Below are positions 21,088-32,430 of a stretch of 64,000 bases of DNA, one piece after another. Source of the stretch: Sesbania bispinosa. Lineage: Eukaryota; Streptophyta; Magnoliopsida; Fabales; Fabaceae. Within the stretch, counting starts at the first letter, position 1, and the number at the start of each line of letters is the position of its first letter. Where the stretch lies: NCBI GenBank assembly GCA_026901365.1, contig QLOH01000188.1, positions 1,240,001 to 1,304,000 on the forward strand, read 5' to 3'. A program made the translations under genes and the position numbers. A model generated the notes under the pieces. That model ran no database searches. It was not told the DNA's origin and saw only the letters and a program-made list of their open reading frames with translations.

Positions 21088-21532
21088 AGTAGTAGCCTAT
21101 GCTTCTAGGCAATTGAAAATCCATGAGAGGAACTACCTTACCCATGACCTTGAGCTAGCGGTCGTAGTGTTTGTGTTGAAGATTTGGAGGCATTATTTAT
21201 ATGGTGCCAGGTTTGAGGTTTTTAGTGACCATAAGAGCCTTAGATACTTGTTTGATCAGAAGGAGTTGAACATGAGGCAGAGGAGGTGGTTAGAGTTTCT
21301 TAAGGATTATGATTTTGAGTTAAGTTACCATTCTGGTAAGGCTAATGTAGTGGCTGAGGCTTTAAGTAGGAAATCTATCCATGTTAGTTCCCTGATGATT
21401 AAGGAGATGGATCTTTTAACCCAATTTAGGGGTTTGAGTTTAGCTTGTGAAGTGACTTCTGTTAGTGTGAGGTTAGGGATGACTAGAGTAAGTAATGATC
21501 TGTTGAAGGATAATATAGCAAGGTCCAATTAG
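21062..21532 (+). pseudogene. Gypsy RNase H, after frameshift
   Basis: Continues in another frame with VVAYASRQLKIHERNY, LELAVVVFVLKIWRHYLYG, FSDHKSLRYLF and VVAEALSRK. A TAG stop at 21530-21532 and another frame change precede the integrase part. The frameshift is explained by one extra G in the run near 21063. Confidence 0.92.
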
Positions 21533-21543
21533 AGGACCCATTT

Positions 21544-22345
21544 ATGGTAAATAGGCGAGAGGCTATAGAAGGAGGTAATGGTGGAGAGTTTGTGATAGGT
21601 ACCGATGGGGTAGTGAGATTTGGAGACCGTGTGTGTGTGCCTAGTGAACCTACTATTAAGCGTTTAGTGCTAGAAGAAGGGCATGGAAGTAAGCTTAGTT
21701 TCCAGCCAGGATCGACTAAGATGTATCAAGATTTGAAGAAACTGTTCTGGTGGCCTAGAATGAAGAGGGACATAGAGGAGTTTATGAGTACTTGCTTAGT
21801 GTGCCAAAAGTCTAAGGTAGAACATCAAAAGCCTTCAGGATTGCTTCAACCCTTAAGTATACCTGAGTGGAAGTGGGATAGTATTTCCATGGACTTTGTA
21901 GTTGCTTTGCCTAAGACTGTGAGAGGGCATGACTCCATTTGGGTTATTGTGGATAGGTTAACTAAGAGTGCACATTTCCTTCCTATTAACATTAAGTACT
22001 CCTTACAAAAACTAGCCCAGTTGTACATCAGTGAGATTGTGAGGTTGCATGGCATACCATCTAGTATAGTTTCAGATAGAGATCTCAGGTTCACCTCTAA
22101 ATTTTCGGAGAGTTTGCACCAGGCCTTGGGGACCCAACTTAGGCTTAGTTCAGCTTATCACCCTCAAATTGATGGTCAGACCGAGAGAACCATTCAATCC
22201 TTAGAGGATTTGCTTAGGGCTTGCGTGTTAGACCAAGGGGTAGTTGGGATAGCTTCATACCTTTGATAGAGTTTACCTATAACAATAGTTTTCACTCTAG
22301 CATAGGTATGGCGCCTTATGAGGCATTATATGGTAGGAGATGTAG
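21544..22345 (+). pseudogene. Gypsy integrase, with changed zinc-finger residue
   Basis: The N-terminal HHCC zinc region reads HGSKLSFQPGSTKMYQDL and then CLVCQKSK. Where the family normally has the second His (SIHPG) this copy has Gln. The DDE core is visible: D in SMDFVVALPK, D in SSIVSDRDLRF and E in HPQIDGQTERTIQSLEDLL. A frameshift after the codons for VLDQGV ends the frame at 22266; the following bases in another frame code for FTYNNSFHSS and YGRRCRTPLCW. Confidence 0.93.
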
Positions 22346-22396
22346 AACACCTTTGTGTTGGTGTGAGCCGGGGAGAGCCTTGCGTTAGGACCTGAG

Positions 22397-22996
22397 ATGG
22401 TGCAGCAAACCACTGATAAGGTTAGGATAATCCAGGAGAGAATGAGGACAGCTCAGAGTAGGCAGAAGAGCTATGCTGATAAGAGAAGAAAGGAATTGAA
22501 ATTCAAAGAAGGAGATCATGTATTCCTGAAAGTCACTCCGTGGACTAGGGTTGGTAGGGCATTAAAGTCTAGAAAGCTTATACCTCGATTCATTGGTCCT
22601 TACCAAATTCTTAAAAGAGTCGGCAATGTTGCCTATCAGATTGCCTTACATCCACACTTGTCAAACCTTCATAATGTTTTCCATGTTTCTCAACTCCGGA
22701 AATACATTCACGATCCTTCGCATGTGATCTAGTTGGATCATCTTGAAGTTAAGGAAAACCTGACGGTGGAAACCATGTCGGTGAGAGTTGAGGATCAGAG
22801 GGTGAAACAACTTCGAGGTAAAGAGATTCCTTTAGTTAAGGTAATCTGGGGAGGACCTACACCCGATAGTGCTACTTGGGAACTGGAAGAGAACATGAAG
22901 GAGTCCTATCCAAAGTTATTCGCTTCAGGTAAAATTCGAGGTCGAATTTTCTTTCTAGGAGGGGAGAGTTGTAACATCCTAAATTTTATTAAGTAA
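22397..22996 (+). pseudogene. Gypsy integrase C-terminus and chromodomain-like tail
   Basis: Contains SYADKRRKELKFKEGDHVFL, RFIGPYQILKRVG and LHNVFHVSQLRKY, which belong to the integrase C-terminal (GPY/F) module. After a TAG stop at 22730-22732 the same frame carries IPLVKVIWGG and SATWELEENM, a chromodomain-like end typical of Tekay/Del chromoviruses; such tails are thought to guide insertion to marked chromatin. Confidence 0.9.
22957..22969 (+). other. Polypurine tract of the gypsy element
   Basis: AGGAGGGGAGAGT lies directly before the 3' LTR, the expected place for plus-strand priming. Confidence 0.85.
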
Positions 22997-25372
22997 AATA
23001 TTAATTAAATTAAATAAATGAGTAGAGGAAATAATTAATTAAATAGATGAATAAATAATGGGATTAATATTATTATTAGTTTTATCCATAAAGCTAGTTC
23101 ATTTTAAAAAGATGATAAGGGGGTTGAGAGTGGGCCCAAGCCCAATTAGGCATTCTAGTAAGGAAGGGTTATCAGTTCACCCTAATCCTTATTCGTATTA
23201 TCGCCAGAGAGCGAAACGCTAAGGAGGGGAGAAACTGAGTCTCAAGAGGGGATTGCTGCAGAGTGAGCATCAAGAACCAAGAAAGGGACTTCCTTGCGGT
23301 TAATCGATCTTCGCTTAAGGTACGGTGGGGGAGAGGGTGCTGCTTGTATATACATGTAGGGGTGCTTGGGTAGTAATCTAAGAGTATGAATTCGTATTGA
23401 TAAATGTTGTATTGAATATAGATGATGAAAACCTATGATTAATGAGTAGTTTTATGATTCTTGATGAATATTGAGTGGATTGATTGAGAATAATGAGAAT
23501 AGCGAAAAAAGGGTTAATAAAGGGTTGATGTTTTGGGGTTTTGATGGGAAAACCATGTAAACTATTAAGGATTGATGCTTACGATGAGTTTTGATGAATA
23601 TAATCGACTATGATTGATGTTTCAGCAAATAGGAGTGATTAAAGATTGATTAGAGTGATTTAGAAGCGTTAGAAATCGTGCGAACTGCGATCTACGTCGC
23701 TACCAGTGTGTTCTGGGCAACCTAGAAGTGTTTTTTGTTCGCTGGTAATCGATTATAGGATTGTGGTAACTGATTACCAGAGAGATTGCTTGCAGGTAAT
23801 CGATTACAGGGATGCTGTAAACGATTACCAGTGTGTTTGCTTGCAGGTAATCGATTACAAAGTGGTTGTAATCGATTACCAGAGACCTTGTTTGCAGGTA
23901 ATCGATTACTAGAGGTTGGTAATCGATTACCAGAGTGGATTTTGAGATCCGAGTGCTTGATGATGATTGGTGTTGTGTGATGATGCTTTATAATGATTAT
24001 GGTGTTGATGATTGATGCATGATGATTGTGTTTATGATGATAGTGTATATCACTTTATGATGATGATGATGTCTATGATGATAGTGTATATCACTTATGA
24101 TGATGATGTAATGATGATAGTGTATATCACTTTATGATGATGATGTTAATGATGATAGTGTATATCACTTTATGATGATGATGTTTAATGATGATGCATG
24201 ATGATGATGATGACGGTGTATATCACCTTGTGATGATGATGTTACCTACGTTGTGCAGGTCCATAGAGGGGGTACAACTTAGGAGAGATGCCTTGAGCAT
24301 ATGTGATGAGACCTGAATTATGCGGGCCCATAGAGGGGGTACAATTCGGGAGGTGAACTGCGTTGTGCGGGCCCATAGAGGGGGTACAACTCAGGGGGCC
24401 ATGATGGGGCGTTCGATGCACGGGCCCATAGAGGGGGTGCAACCTAGGGATGATTTTTACTGGACCATAGAGGGGGTGCAACCTATCAGATTGTGTGTGG
24501 TGACACCGGTAGACTATCTTGGTACTAACTAGAGTGATTGACGAGGTGCACCCATTGTGCGGAGTTCCAAGTCATGATCTTTGGGAGGTGATGTTGATGA
24601 GTTTTGGTGCATATGATGATGCGTTATACTGAATGATGAAATTGAGTTATATAATGATATTGATGAGTTTTGGTGCTTATGATGGATGTATATACATGAG
24701 ATATATTTGATGATGAAACTGAGTTAAATAAAGGTGCTATGAGTATTAATGATGAATGAGAATTATGTATGAAAATAGAGTATGTGATTCCTTTGGTGAA
24801 TGATGGTATGAGATTTATATGATGATATAGATGAATAGTTATAGGTTGACTTATAGATGATTATTATCTGAGGAATTATGTGATGTTTAGGTATGTGGTG
24901 TGGCGAATGATGATGTTATTTATATGTGGGTGAGGATAGGGTAGCCTCCTATGTGTATGTATGAGTAGTATTCTTTTCCTCACCGTTATACTGTGGATAT
25001 TTTTACAGGTGATGATGATGACACGACTGGTGTCGAGTTTTGATTAAAGGGAGTGTGCTCTGGTATATGTGACATCAGGGCATAATTTTGGGGGTTCTTT
25101 CTTTATGTTTCTAGTTAGGAAGGTTTTTTGTAAACTGTTTTGGATGCCCTGCACGACAAGTAGGATGTTTAGTTACTTTTATATTTTTGGAGATTCCGCT
25201 ACTTGAGTATTTGAATACCTTTGAGTTATATTTTATTTTAATTAAGTTGTTTTTGAAACAATGAGGTTTTTAATTAAGAAGTTATGTGAACCTTTTACCC
25301 ATTGTGAGACGTTACCTTTTCTACACTTTGATTTATTAAACGTATAAGAGCTTGGGGTAGAAGGGTGTCACA
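22970..25372 (+). repeat. 3' LTR of the gypsy element
   Basis: 2,403 bp. Differs from the 5' LTR by scattered substitutions and by repeat-array indels: the palindrome array (about 23700-23935) lacks the first two copies, and the GGGCCC array (24247-24485) lacks one unit. Ends in GTGTCACA. Confidence 0.95.
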
Positions 25373-26463
25373 ATTAGCTTCTTTCGAGGAGGAAGATAAG
25401 TGAGCTCCCAAGTGTGGTTCTTGTCCAAAGAATCTAACTCAGATTGAATGCCATCTCTCCAATGTGAATCAACAACTACCTCATGATAGGTTGAAGGTTC
25501 TATGTGAGAGGATATAATGAGAGAAAACCTTTTATATGAGGGTGATAGTTTATCATAAGTTAGAACAGATGTTAATGGATTTTTAATATTGGGTGTAGGT
25601 AATGGATTGGTATTTTGAAGAAGGTTACAATGATAGTCTTGTAAGTATGATGAAGTTTTTCTAATTCTGGTGGAGTCCCTGATTGGTGGTGTTGGTGTTG
25701 TTGCAGGTGCAAGATGTTGCTCTAGTGTGGGTTCTGGATATGAAACACTATCATCAGGCATAGATACTGGTGTGAGAACAAGCTGGATAAAATCTGTATG
25801 GGATGGTAATGATGAATTGGGTAATTTGGAGAAAGGAAAAATATGTTCATAGAAGGCTGTGTTTCTTAAAACAAAGACCTCTCTATTTTTCACATCATAC
25901 AGAAGATATCCTTTTGTGTGTGCTTTGTATCCAAGAAAGACACATGATCTGGATCTTGAATCTAGCTTCCTTCTTCTTGCAGCTAAAGTTGAGGCATACA
26001 CTAAACAACCAAACACTTTTAAGTTAGAAATATCAGCAGAAGAATTATAAAGAATTTTATAGGGAGTATGATCAGATAATAATCTAGTATGCTGCCTATT
26101 AATCAAATATACTGCATGTGCAACTCCATAAATCCAAAAGTGTTTAGGCATACTAGACTACACCATAAGAGCTCTAGTAACTTCTAGAATGTGTTGATGT
26201 TTGCGCTTAACAATTCCATTATGCCGAGGGGTCTCAACACACGACCTCTGATGAATAATTTCCTTTGAATCATAGAATGTTGTTAGGTTAAATTCAGGCC
26301 CATTATCTGACCTTATACATTTCACCTTTACATTGAACTGAGTTAGAACCAATTGCACAAAAGATTCAATAAGAAAAGGAACTTGAGACTCGTGTCTCAA
26401 AAAGAAAATCCAAGTAAACCTTGACTTGTCATCCTTTATGGTTAGAGAAAAACCTATGACCAT
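25373..26463 (-). pseudogene. Copia integrase and 5' part of reverse transcriptase
   Basis: The integrase core has DDKSRFTWIFFLRHES, CIRSDNGPEF and PRHNGIVKRKHQHILEVTRA. A TAG replaces a codon between RALMV and SSMPKHFW (near 26155). Then AVYLINRQHTRLL, FGCLVYAS and SCVFLGYKAHTKGY, a linker, and the start of reverse transcriptase (WRDGIQSELDSLDKNHTWEL), which stops at the gypsy insertion after KKLI. Confidence 0.92.
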
Positions 26464-27130
26464 GCACAGAAGGATTAGATATTAGACCCCATATATCAAC
26501 ATGAATCAAATAAAAAAACATGAGAAGACTTAGAGATGCTAAAAGGGAATGGAAGTTTCTCCTGTTTAGCTAAATGGTAAGCATCACAAGGATCTTTTAT
26601 TCTATTGCAATTAATAAAAGGATAATGAGTCTGCATCATTACAAGTTTAGCATGAGAAGGATGTCCTCGTCTCATATGCCAAAGGTTGTCATCATATCTA
26701 TTGAAATTGTTAACATAGAACATTTTAGAATTAAAAGGAAAATTTAAAGCCACTGTAGGTTGCACTGGATTAGTAAGAACATATAATCCTGATTGTGTTT
26801 CAGCTGCACCAATCATCCTCAAGGTCTTGAGGTCCTGAATGTGACATTTAGAGTAAGTAAATTCAAATCTGCATTTTAAGTTAGCAATCAACCTTGAAAC
26901 TGAAATTAAATTGAAATTAAAAGATGGTATGTAAAGCACATTAGTGAGAAAAAATGGTTAGAAAAAATATTGAACCATAGAGAGGTGCTAACTTTGCTCC
27001 TATCAGGGAGGTTAATGAAGATTGGATTTATTTTTTTGAAAGATTGGAAATAGTGAGATGATGAACATACATGGTCAGTTGCACCTGTATCAATAATCCA
27101 GAATGTATTTCTTGAAACTGATTTGTTCAT
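26464..27130 (-). pseudogene. Copia protease and GAG-pre-integrase region
   Basis: The protease motif WIIDTGATDHVCSS is near 27080-27110. The pre-integrase zinc region has DDNLWHMRRGHPSHAKLV and CDAYHLAKQEKLPFP. A frameshift near 26920-26940 separates the two parts and another lies near 26465-26495. Confidence 0.9.
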
Positions 27131-28088
27131 ACCTTGAATCTTATTATGGCTAACTTGCTTTGTTGGATCATTGAAAAAATTGCCTTATGTTGATCAGTTG
27201 TAAAGGAAAGACTTGAATCTGTACTTTCTTTCTGACTTTGAGAACTCACACTGATTTGATCATCTTCATCATAACGTTGACTTTCTTCATGTGAATACAT
27301 ATTCACCTGCACTCCTTTCTTGAAATTGGGAGGAAATCCATGTTTTCTGAAGCATTGATCAATGGTGTGCCCAGTTCTGTTGCAATATGAGCAAATTTTT
27401 TGTCCCCTACCTCCTCTTCCGGGACTCGAGCTAAAAGATCTATAACCTCTACCTCCTCTTGATCTACCTCATCCAGCAAAATTCACTTCATGTGCACTTA
27501 CAGAAATTTTAGTTTCTTCTGAATTGTGACTACTTCCAATTTGCCTTTCTTACTGAATTAACATAGAAAACACCTTAGCTATATTGGGAAGTGGCTCCAT
27601 GAGCATTATTTGTGACGTTACTACAGAATATTCTTCATTCAATCCTTTCAAGAACTGAATAACATAATCATTCTCTCTATAGGATTTGATAGTAGAGACC
27701 AATGCACAACTGCATGTTATGTTACAAGTAAAGCTAGGTATAGGCCTAAAATTATCAAGCTCTTGCCATAAAATCTTCAGATGAGTGTAATATCTAATAA
27801 TAGTAAGATCCTTCTGTTTAAAAAGAATATAACTTTTCCTGTAAATAAGAAATTAGAAACACAACACCTTGGTAATATCTTGCATGTAAATCACTCCAAA
27901 TTTCTGTAGCAAAATCCATCCATATAATGCTTTGCCCAATTTCTTGATTCACTGAATGAATTAACCACGAAATCACCATCGTATTACACCCTTTCCAAGT
28001 TGTGCACTCCACTTGCGGGTTTAGGAATAGTTCCATCAATGAATTCAAGTTTGTTCTTCGAATCAAGTGCCATCTTCATGGCTCAGGA
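27131..28088 (-). pseudogene. Copia gag, with frameshifts
   Basis: Begins near 28085 with a MALDSKNKLEFIDGTIPKP-type start typical of copia gag. It shifts frame near 27990, then reads SWLIHSVNQEIGQSIIWMD and HARYYQG. The zinc knuckle CSYCNRTGHTIDQC lies near 27345-27395. Several stops lie between. Confidence 0.85.
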
Positions 28089-28298
28089 CCAAGAATGATA
28101 ATTGTCTCCTACTAAAAGGCTTGAAACCAACGCAGATGCAGGGTTTTCATTTTAATGCAAGAAATACGAACTCACTTGATCAATATTTGCATTTGCCATT
28201 TCCAAGAATTGAAGAAATAAAAGAAAAGAATATGAGAAAAAAAAAAGAATCAGACAATAGAACGCAGCAGCAGCAATGGCAGAGCTCCTATGGAAGGT

Positions 28299-28310
28299 GC
28301 TCTGATACCA
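28299..28310 (-). other. Primer binding site of the copia element
   Basis: On the minus strand TGGTATCAGAGC follows the 5' LTR directly and matches the 3' end of initiator Met-tRNA. Confidence 0.9.
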
Positions 28311-28510
28311 TGCTGAAAACCTCTACCATTGATTACAGAAGAAAAGAGCAAGAAGAATTGGAATGTAAATTTTCTGATTGATACTAAAACTGAAAAGAAG
28401 TAGAATATATATAGAAAAAGCTAAGCTAACTATATTTTAACATATTCTAACTAACTCTAAGAAAATAGAAAACAAAAACTATTTACAAAGCAGTTTAACT
28501 AACTTCAACA
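28311..28510 (-). repeat. 5' LTR of the copia element
   Basis: 200 bp, TGTTGAAGTT...TTTTCAGCA on the minus strand, matching 14205-14444 apart from substitutions and the missing 39-base internal repeat. Confidence 0.9.
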
Positions 28511-28666
28511 CTCTCCATCCCCACAATTGTGGCAATACTTGAATTTATCATGAACTCCATTGACTTAAAAAAAAAAATACACACACACAATGCCAACTTA
28601 TATGAACACTAATAAGTTGTCTTAAGAGGTAAAGAAACATTATATTGAAAAGATGATTGTCTAATA

Positions 28667-29108
28667 CTCCCTCCGGTCCTTTTTATAAGGCATCTTTAAC
28701 CGAATTACACAGACCAAGGATAATTTAAGTGGTTAATTTTATTGGTTTCATAAAAAAATAATACAACATTCCATTTTTACCCCTATTTAATATTATTAGT
28801 ATATTCTCTCACTAAATAACTGAGATTAAATTTTGCACTAAATATAGTACTAATTCTCACTATCAATTGTATTGGAACACACAATGTATATGAAAAAGTG
28901 TAAAGGTTTAACTCTCTCTCTTGGTCACCTATGTAACAATATTTATAATACCTTGTTAATGAGCAATTAGCAAAACACATAATAGAAGAATTTAATAAGG
29001 ATAAATCAGGAAAAAAAAATTAAATACTTCATAGAGATTATCAAGTGCTTTATAAAAAAGACTGTCAATATCTTCTAAATTGTGCCTTATAAAAAGAATC
29101 GGAGGGAG
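28667..29108. mobile_element. Stowaway-like MITE, 442 bp
   Basis: The left end CTCCCTCCGGTCCTTTTTAT and right end ATAAAAAGAATCGGAGGGAG are inverted repeats of about 25 bp, flanked by TA on both sides (28665-28666 and 29109-29110). That is the Tc1/mariner-derived Stowaway pattern. No coding frame of note. Confidence 0.9.
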
Positions 29109-29374
29109 TAACTTTCTGTGGAATAATTAATGTATTTACTTTAATTTAATTTAATGGTGGTACTATACTTTCCATGGATCTTCCATATATAATTTAATTT
29201 AATTCACACCAATGATTAGTCTACGGTGACAAACTAAAATCATTCTTATTATTATTAGCTTAAATTAAGATATTACTACGTATAAAGTTTGGCAGCCACT
29301 GCTTGATGCCTTTCAAGACCAGCGGTGTTTTTCAATCCCATTTTGAGCCGAAACCAAACTATATATTTTGTCGG

Positions 29375-29872
29375 TAGGGATGGGAATAGGTCGAGCCGAG
29401 CTAGGCTTTCCAAGGCTGGTTATCTGACATAGACTTTATTTTATGGTCTTAGTCTGGCCTATTTAAAACCTGACAAGGCCTGAAAATCTGTTTAAAAGCC
29501 TGTTTTATAATAATGTACTTGAATATATCATAAGCATATATATGAATATACTTATAGGTTGAAGTTTTTAACATACTTAAATGTTTAAACAAACTAATAA
29601 GTATATAATTATAAGGAAAAATAATAACAAATCTTTATAATAATAATAGTAATATAAAAAATATTAATATTTTATTTATATTTAGTTAAGTAGATCGGCC
29701 TGATAGGCTCAAAAGGCTTTTTCGATAACTTGAAGCCTGACCTGTTTTGCTATATAGGCTTTTGAAAAAGCCTTGGCCTGCTCTATTTAATAAATTGTCC
29801 TGACCTGGCTTGGGCCTGATATAGGCTGGGTAGTAGATCCCTGACGAGCGGTCTCACCTGTTCCCACCCCTA
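29375..29872. mobile_element. hAT-like MITE, 498 bp (member of a family with 39343-39833 and the 55.8 kb array)
   Basis: Ends TAGGGATGGGAATAGG and, reversed, TAGGGGTGGGAACAGG. Flanks TTTGTCGG (29367-29374) and CTTGTCGG (29873-29880) match at 7 of 8, the length expected for hAT. The inside has AGGCTTTT-type words in both orientations and an AT-rich core. Confidence 0.8.
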
Positions 29873-29880
29873 CTTGTCGG

Positions 29881-30290
29881 AACAATTGATATTGGGCCTG
29901 TTTGTATAACATTCGCCCATCTTTAATTTGGTTCTCCGAGACAATATTTACAAGTAAGGACAAAAAAAAAATAATGAACAGTTTATTTAAAATTATTTTT
30001 TAAAAGAATTACTTATAAGAATTTTTAAGATATTTATCTAAATTTTTTATAAGAAGCAGAATTAGAAAATAATTAATTTTCTATTATTTTAATAAACAAC
30101 TTACAACTACCTCTTAAAAAAAATAGCTGCGATAAAAAAGAGAGAAAATTTTTTAAAAATGAAAATTCTTTTATTTTCACAAATAAAGTACTTTTTATGA
30201 TTGTAAGCAAATGAAAATTTACTTATAATTATATAAAAATCTCTAAAATAAAAATTAATTTTTTAAGTAATTTAAAAAGTGTTTTTTTAA
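29881..30290. other. Intergenic, nothing seen
   Basis: AT-rich DNA with A/T runs; no exon, RNA or element end found. Confidence 0.5.
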
Positions 30291-30291
30291 G

Positions 30292-31172
30292 AGTAAATTA
30301 CTCCAATCTCCCCTCTATTTTGCATTTCCAACACAAAACCCCCTCTATTTTAAAAACCTACACAAAACTCCCTCTATTTTGAAAACTTACACAAAACCCC
30401 AATTAATATAATTTTTTTATTATTTATTAAAAAATATTTCTTAAAAAAACCCAACATTGCCCTCAAGACACCCCTTCCATTTTAATTGAATTATCAGAAA
30501 TGATAAATGCAATAAAACCCAAACGTGAAAATCTCTGTCTTTCTCGCGCAAAATTCATTCTTCTCATTCTCCTTCTTTCTCACTACCCTAACGTTTATTA
30601 TTTTACATATTAAGTTTTTTGATAATTTATGAAGCTTTTTTTTATTAAGATCCATCTTAGTATTTTTTTTTATTCTATTAATACTTCATAAATTTATCTT
30701 GGTAAAATATTTTGGTTCATTTTATTAGTTTTGAGTTTTTAATTAAATTTTCAATATAAAAAATTTTAAAATAAATTTCTTTATTTTGTTGGTATGAAAT
30801 TATGATTTTTGTTATTCAAAATAATGTATTTGAAAAAAATTGTATGAAGTTATTTTTTTGGTGTTTTCTTTTATTCACTGATAAAAAGGAAAAAGAATAA
30901 TATATTTATAAAATATAAGGATTTTGTGTAAAGCTTAAAAATTGAGGAATTTTTATATAGTAAAAAAAATCTATAGTTACTAAGGGTATTTTGGTCAATT
31001 TAATATAAAAATAATTGTTGACCATTGACTAAAATTTCTATTAAATGTATCATGAAAAATTGGGTTTAAGTGTAATGTATTTTTAAAATTAGAGGGATTT
31101 TGTGCAGATTTTTAAAATAGAGGGGATTTATGTTGGAAGTGCAAAATAGAGGGGAGGTTAGGGTAATTTACT
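30292..31172. mobile_element. Long-TIR non-autonomous DNA element, about 880 bp
   Basis: The first and last 60 or so bases are inverted repeats: AGTAAATTACTCCAATCTCC, CCTCTATTTTGCATTTCCAA and an ACAAAA(C)CCCCTCTATTTT block against their mirrored forms at 31110-31172. Such long ends fit a Mutator-like or similar family. The T run at the right flank hides any target duplication. No transposase frame. Confidence 0.7.
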
Positions 31173-31306
31173 TTTTTTTTTTTTTTTAAACACAAACAAG
31201 ACGAATAGCAAAACCAATTTTAACTTTCAAGAATCAGGTACAAATGCGCGTTTCGGTTGGGATAGGACAAATCTCAATCCGGATCGTCTGTAGTTTCTCT
31301 TGCCTT

Positions 31307-31403
31307 TGCAGCAGACATCAGCTACGGAACAGCGACGGAATAAATACGGAATTAAAATCCGTAGCTGATCCGTAGTTATTCGGCAGCTGATGTCTGCTGC
31401 ATA
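31307..31403. other. Hairpin-forming inverted repeat
   Basis: GCAGCAGACATCAGCT (31308-31323) pairs perfectly with AGCTGATGTCTGCTGC (about 31387-31402). Between them are further short pairs built on TACGGA/TCCGTA. Possibly a worn CACTA-type subterminal region or a small foldback; nothing nearby proves an element. Confidence 0.6.
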
Positions 31404-32016
31404 GGCGGGAGACAATCCTTACACGACAAATCTAATATACAGACAAGCTGATTGAAGTTTGGTACAAAGCCGTGACACAAGTGAACCATAATCTATTTAG
31501 ATACAAGTCAAAATAGTTTAGTTTCGGTCAAACATAGGTACTGCAGTTATGCGTTCACCCCCAGATTATGTATCAATACTAGTAGTAATAAACAAAACCC
31601 CCATTAATTAATTAATACCCAAATGAAAGGCATGGTTGTGGGTTCCATTCCACTAATGAATTGGATGACAATCGTAGTGTCCAAAATTCGATGATAATAT
31701 CATGCTTCCATTACAGATTAAAAGATATGTTTACTATAACCAAGCACGTCATGTGGTTTCCACCTATTATACAAATCGCAGTTCTGGCTTTCCAAGACCA
31801 TGTTTTACGAAATGTTGGCCATGTTAACCCCATTTGACTACTATTCTAATGCCATTATACCTAGCCAAAAAAAAAAAAAAATACAAATTAATTAAGAGAA
31901 CTTGTTAGTTGGGCAAAGTCATAGCTTTCTTACCAATTTTAGCTATCTAATGTTGGCCACAAACTAGTATAAGACATAAGACACACTCCATATATTTTGG
32001 AAATGATAAGATTATA
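31404..32016. other. Intergenic, nothing seen
   Basis: No coding exon with splice support or RNA gene; includes an A tract near 31866. Confidence 0.5.
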
Positions 32017-32430
32017 CTCCCTCCATTTCTTTTTATTTGTCATTATAGGGTATCGATTTTATTTCTAAATAAGTGTCGTTTTAAGATATCAATGTAATAA
32101 TAAATGCTATTTTTTCAATTTTACCTCTTTCTTAATCTAATTCTTTTTATTTTAAATATTTATTATAATGCTATATCATAAATGTTCTATAAGTTTAAAA
32201 TCTTGATAAATGTATTCTTTATGTTTTCAACTGAACATTTATAATATAGAGGTAAAACAAATTTAAAAAATGAATTCATTTCAGTGTAAAAAGAGAGATA
32301 TTAAATGCATTAATGGGAGAAAGAAAAATGACATATTTGAAAAGATCAAAAAGCTAGAAAGACATAGTTATTACATTCTTTAATTTTTGTGTAAAAAACT
32401 TAAACAACAAATAAAAAGAAACGGAAGGAG
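32017..32430. mobile_element. Stowaway-like MITE, 414 bp (same family as 40246-40644)
   Basis: CTCCCTCCATTTCTTTTTAT at the left and ATAAAAAGAAACGGAAGGAG at the right, with TA on each side. The inside shares 'caatgtaataataaatgct' and following bases with 40246-40644. Confidence 0.9.

Larger units (their letters stand above)
15861..25372 (+). mobile_element. Ty3/gypsy chromovirus-like (Tekay/Del-type) LTR retrotransposon, nested
   Basis: A complete element of 9,512 bp with LTRs of about 2.4 kb, beginning TGTAACATCC and ending GGTGTCACA. A perfect 5-bp target duplication ATTAG lies at 15856-15860 and 25373-25377. The domain order gag, protease, reverse transcriptase, RNase H, integrase and a chromodomain-like tail is that of plant chromoviruses. 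It sits in the copia reverse transcriptase between the codons for KKLI and GCKW. The two LTRs remain highly similar, pointing to a fairly recent insertion. Coding frames are broken in several places, so it is not autonomous as it stands. Confidence 0.97.
14205..28510 (-). mobile_element. Ty1/copia LTR retrotransposon, split by a nested gypsy element
   Basis: Read on the minus strand: 5' LTR 28510-28311, primer site, gag, protease, integrase, reverse transcriptase, RNase H, polypurine tract, 3' LTR 14444-14205. The order with integrase before reverse transcriptase is the copia order. Flanks CTCTG (14200-14204) and CTCTC (28511-28515) match at 4 of 5. Without the insertion the element is about 4.8 kb. 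Stops and frameshifts in gag and pol make it defective. Confidence 0.93.

Noticed and set aside
28667..29108. 65-codon frame as a mariner transposase remnant
   Set aside because: No DDE or helix-turn-helix motif is seen; the element is a plain MITE.
31227..31415. 62-codon minus-strand frame over the foldback
   Set aside because: Covers an inverted repeat and has no family resemblance.
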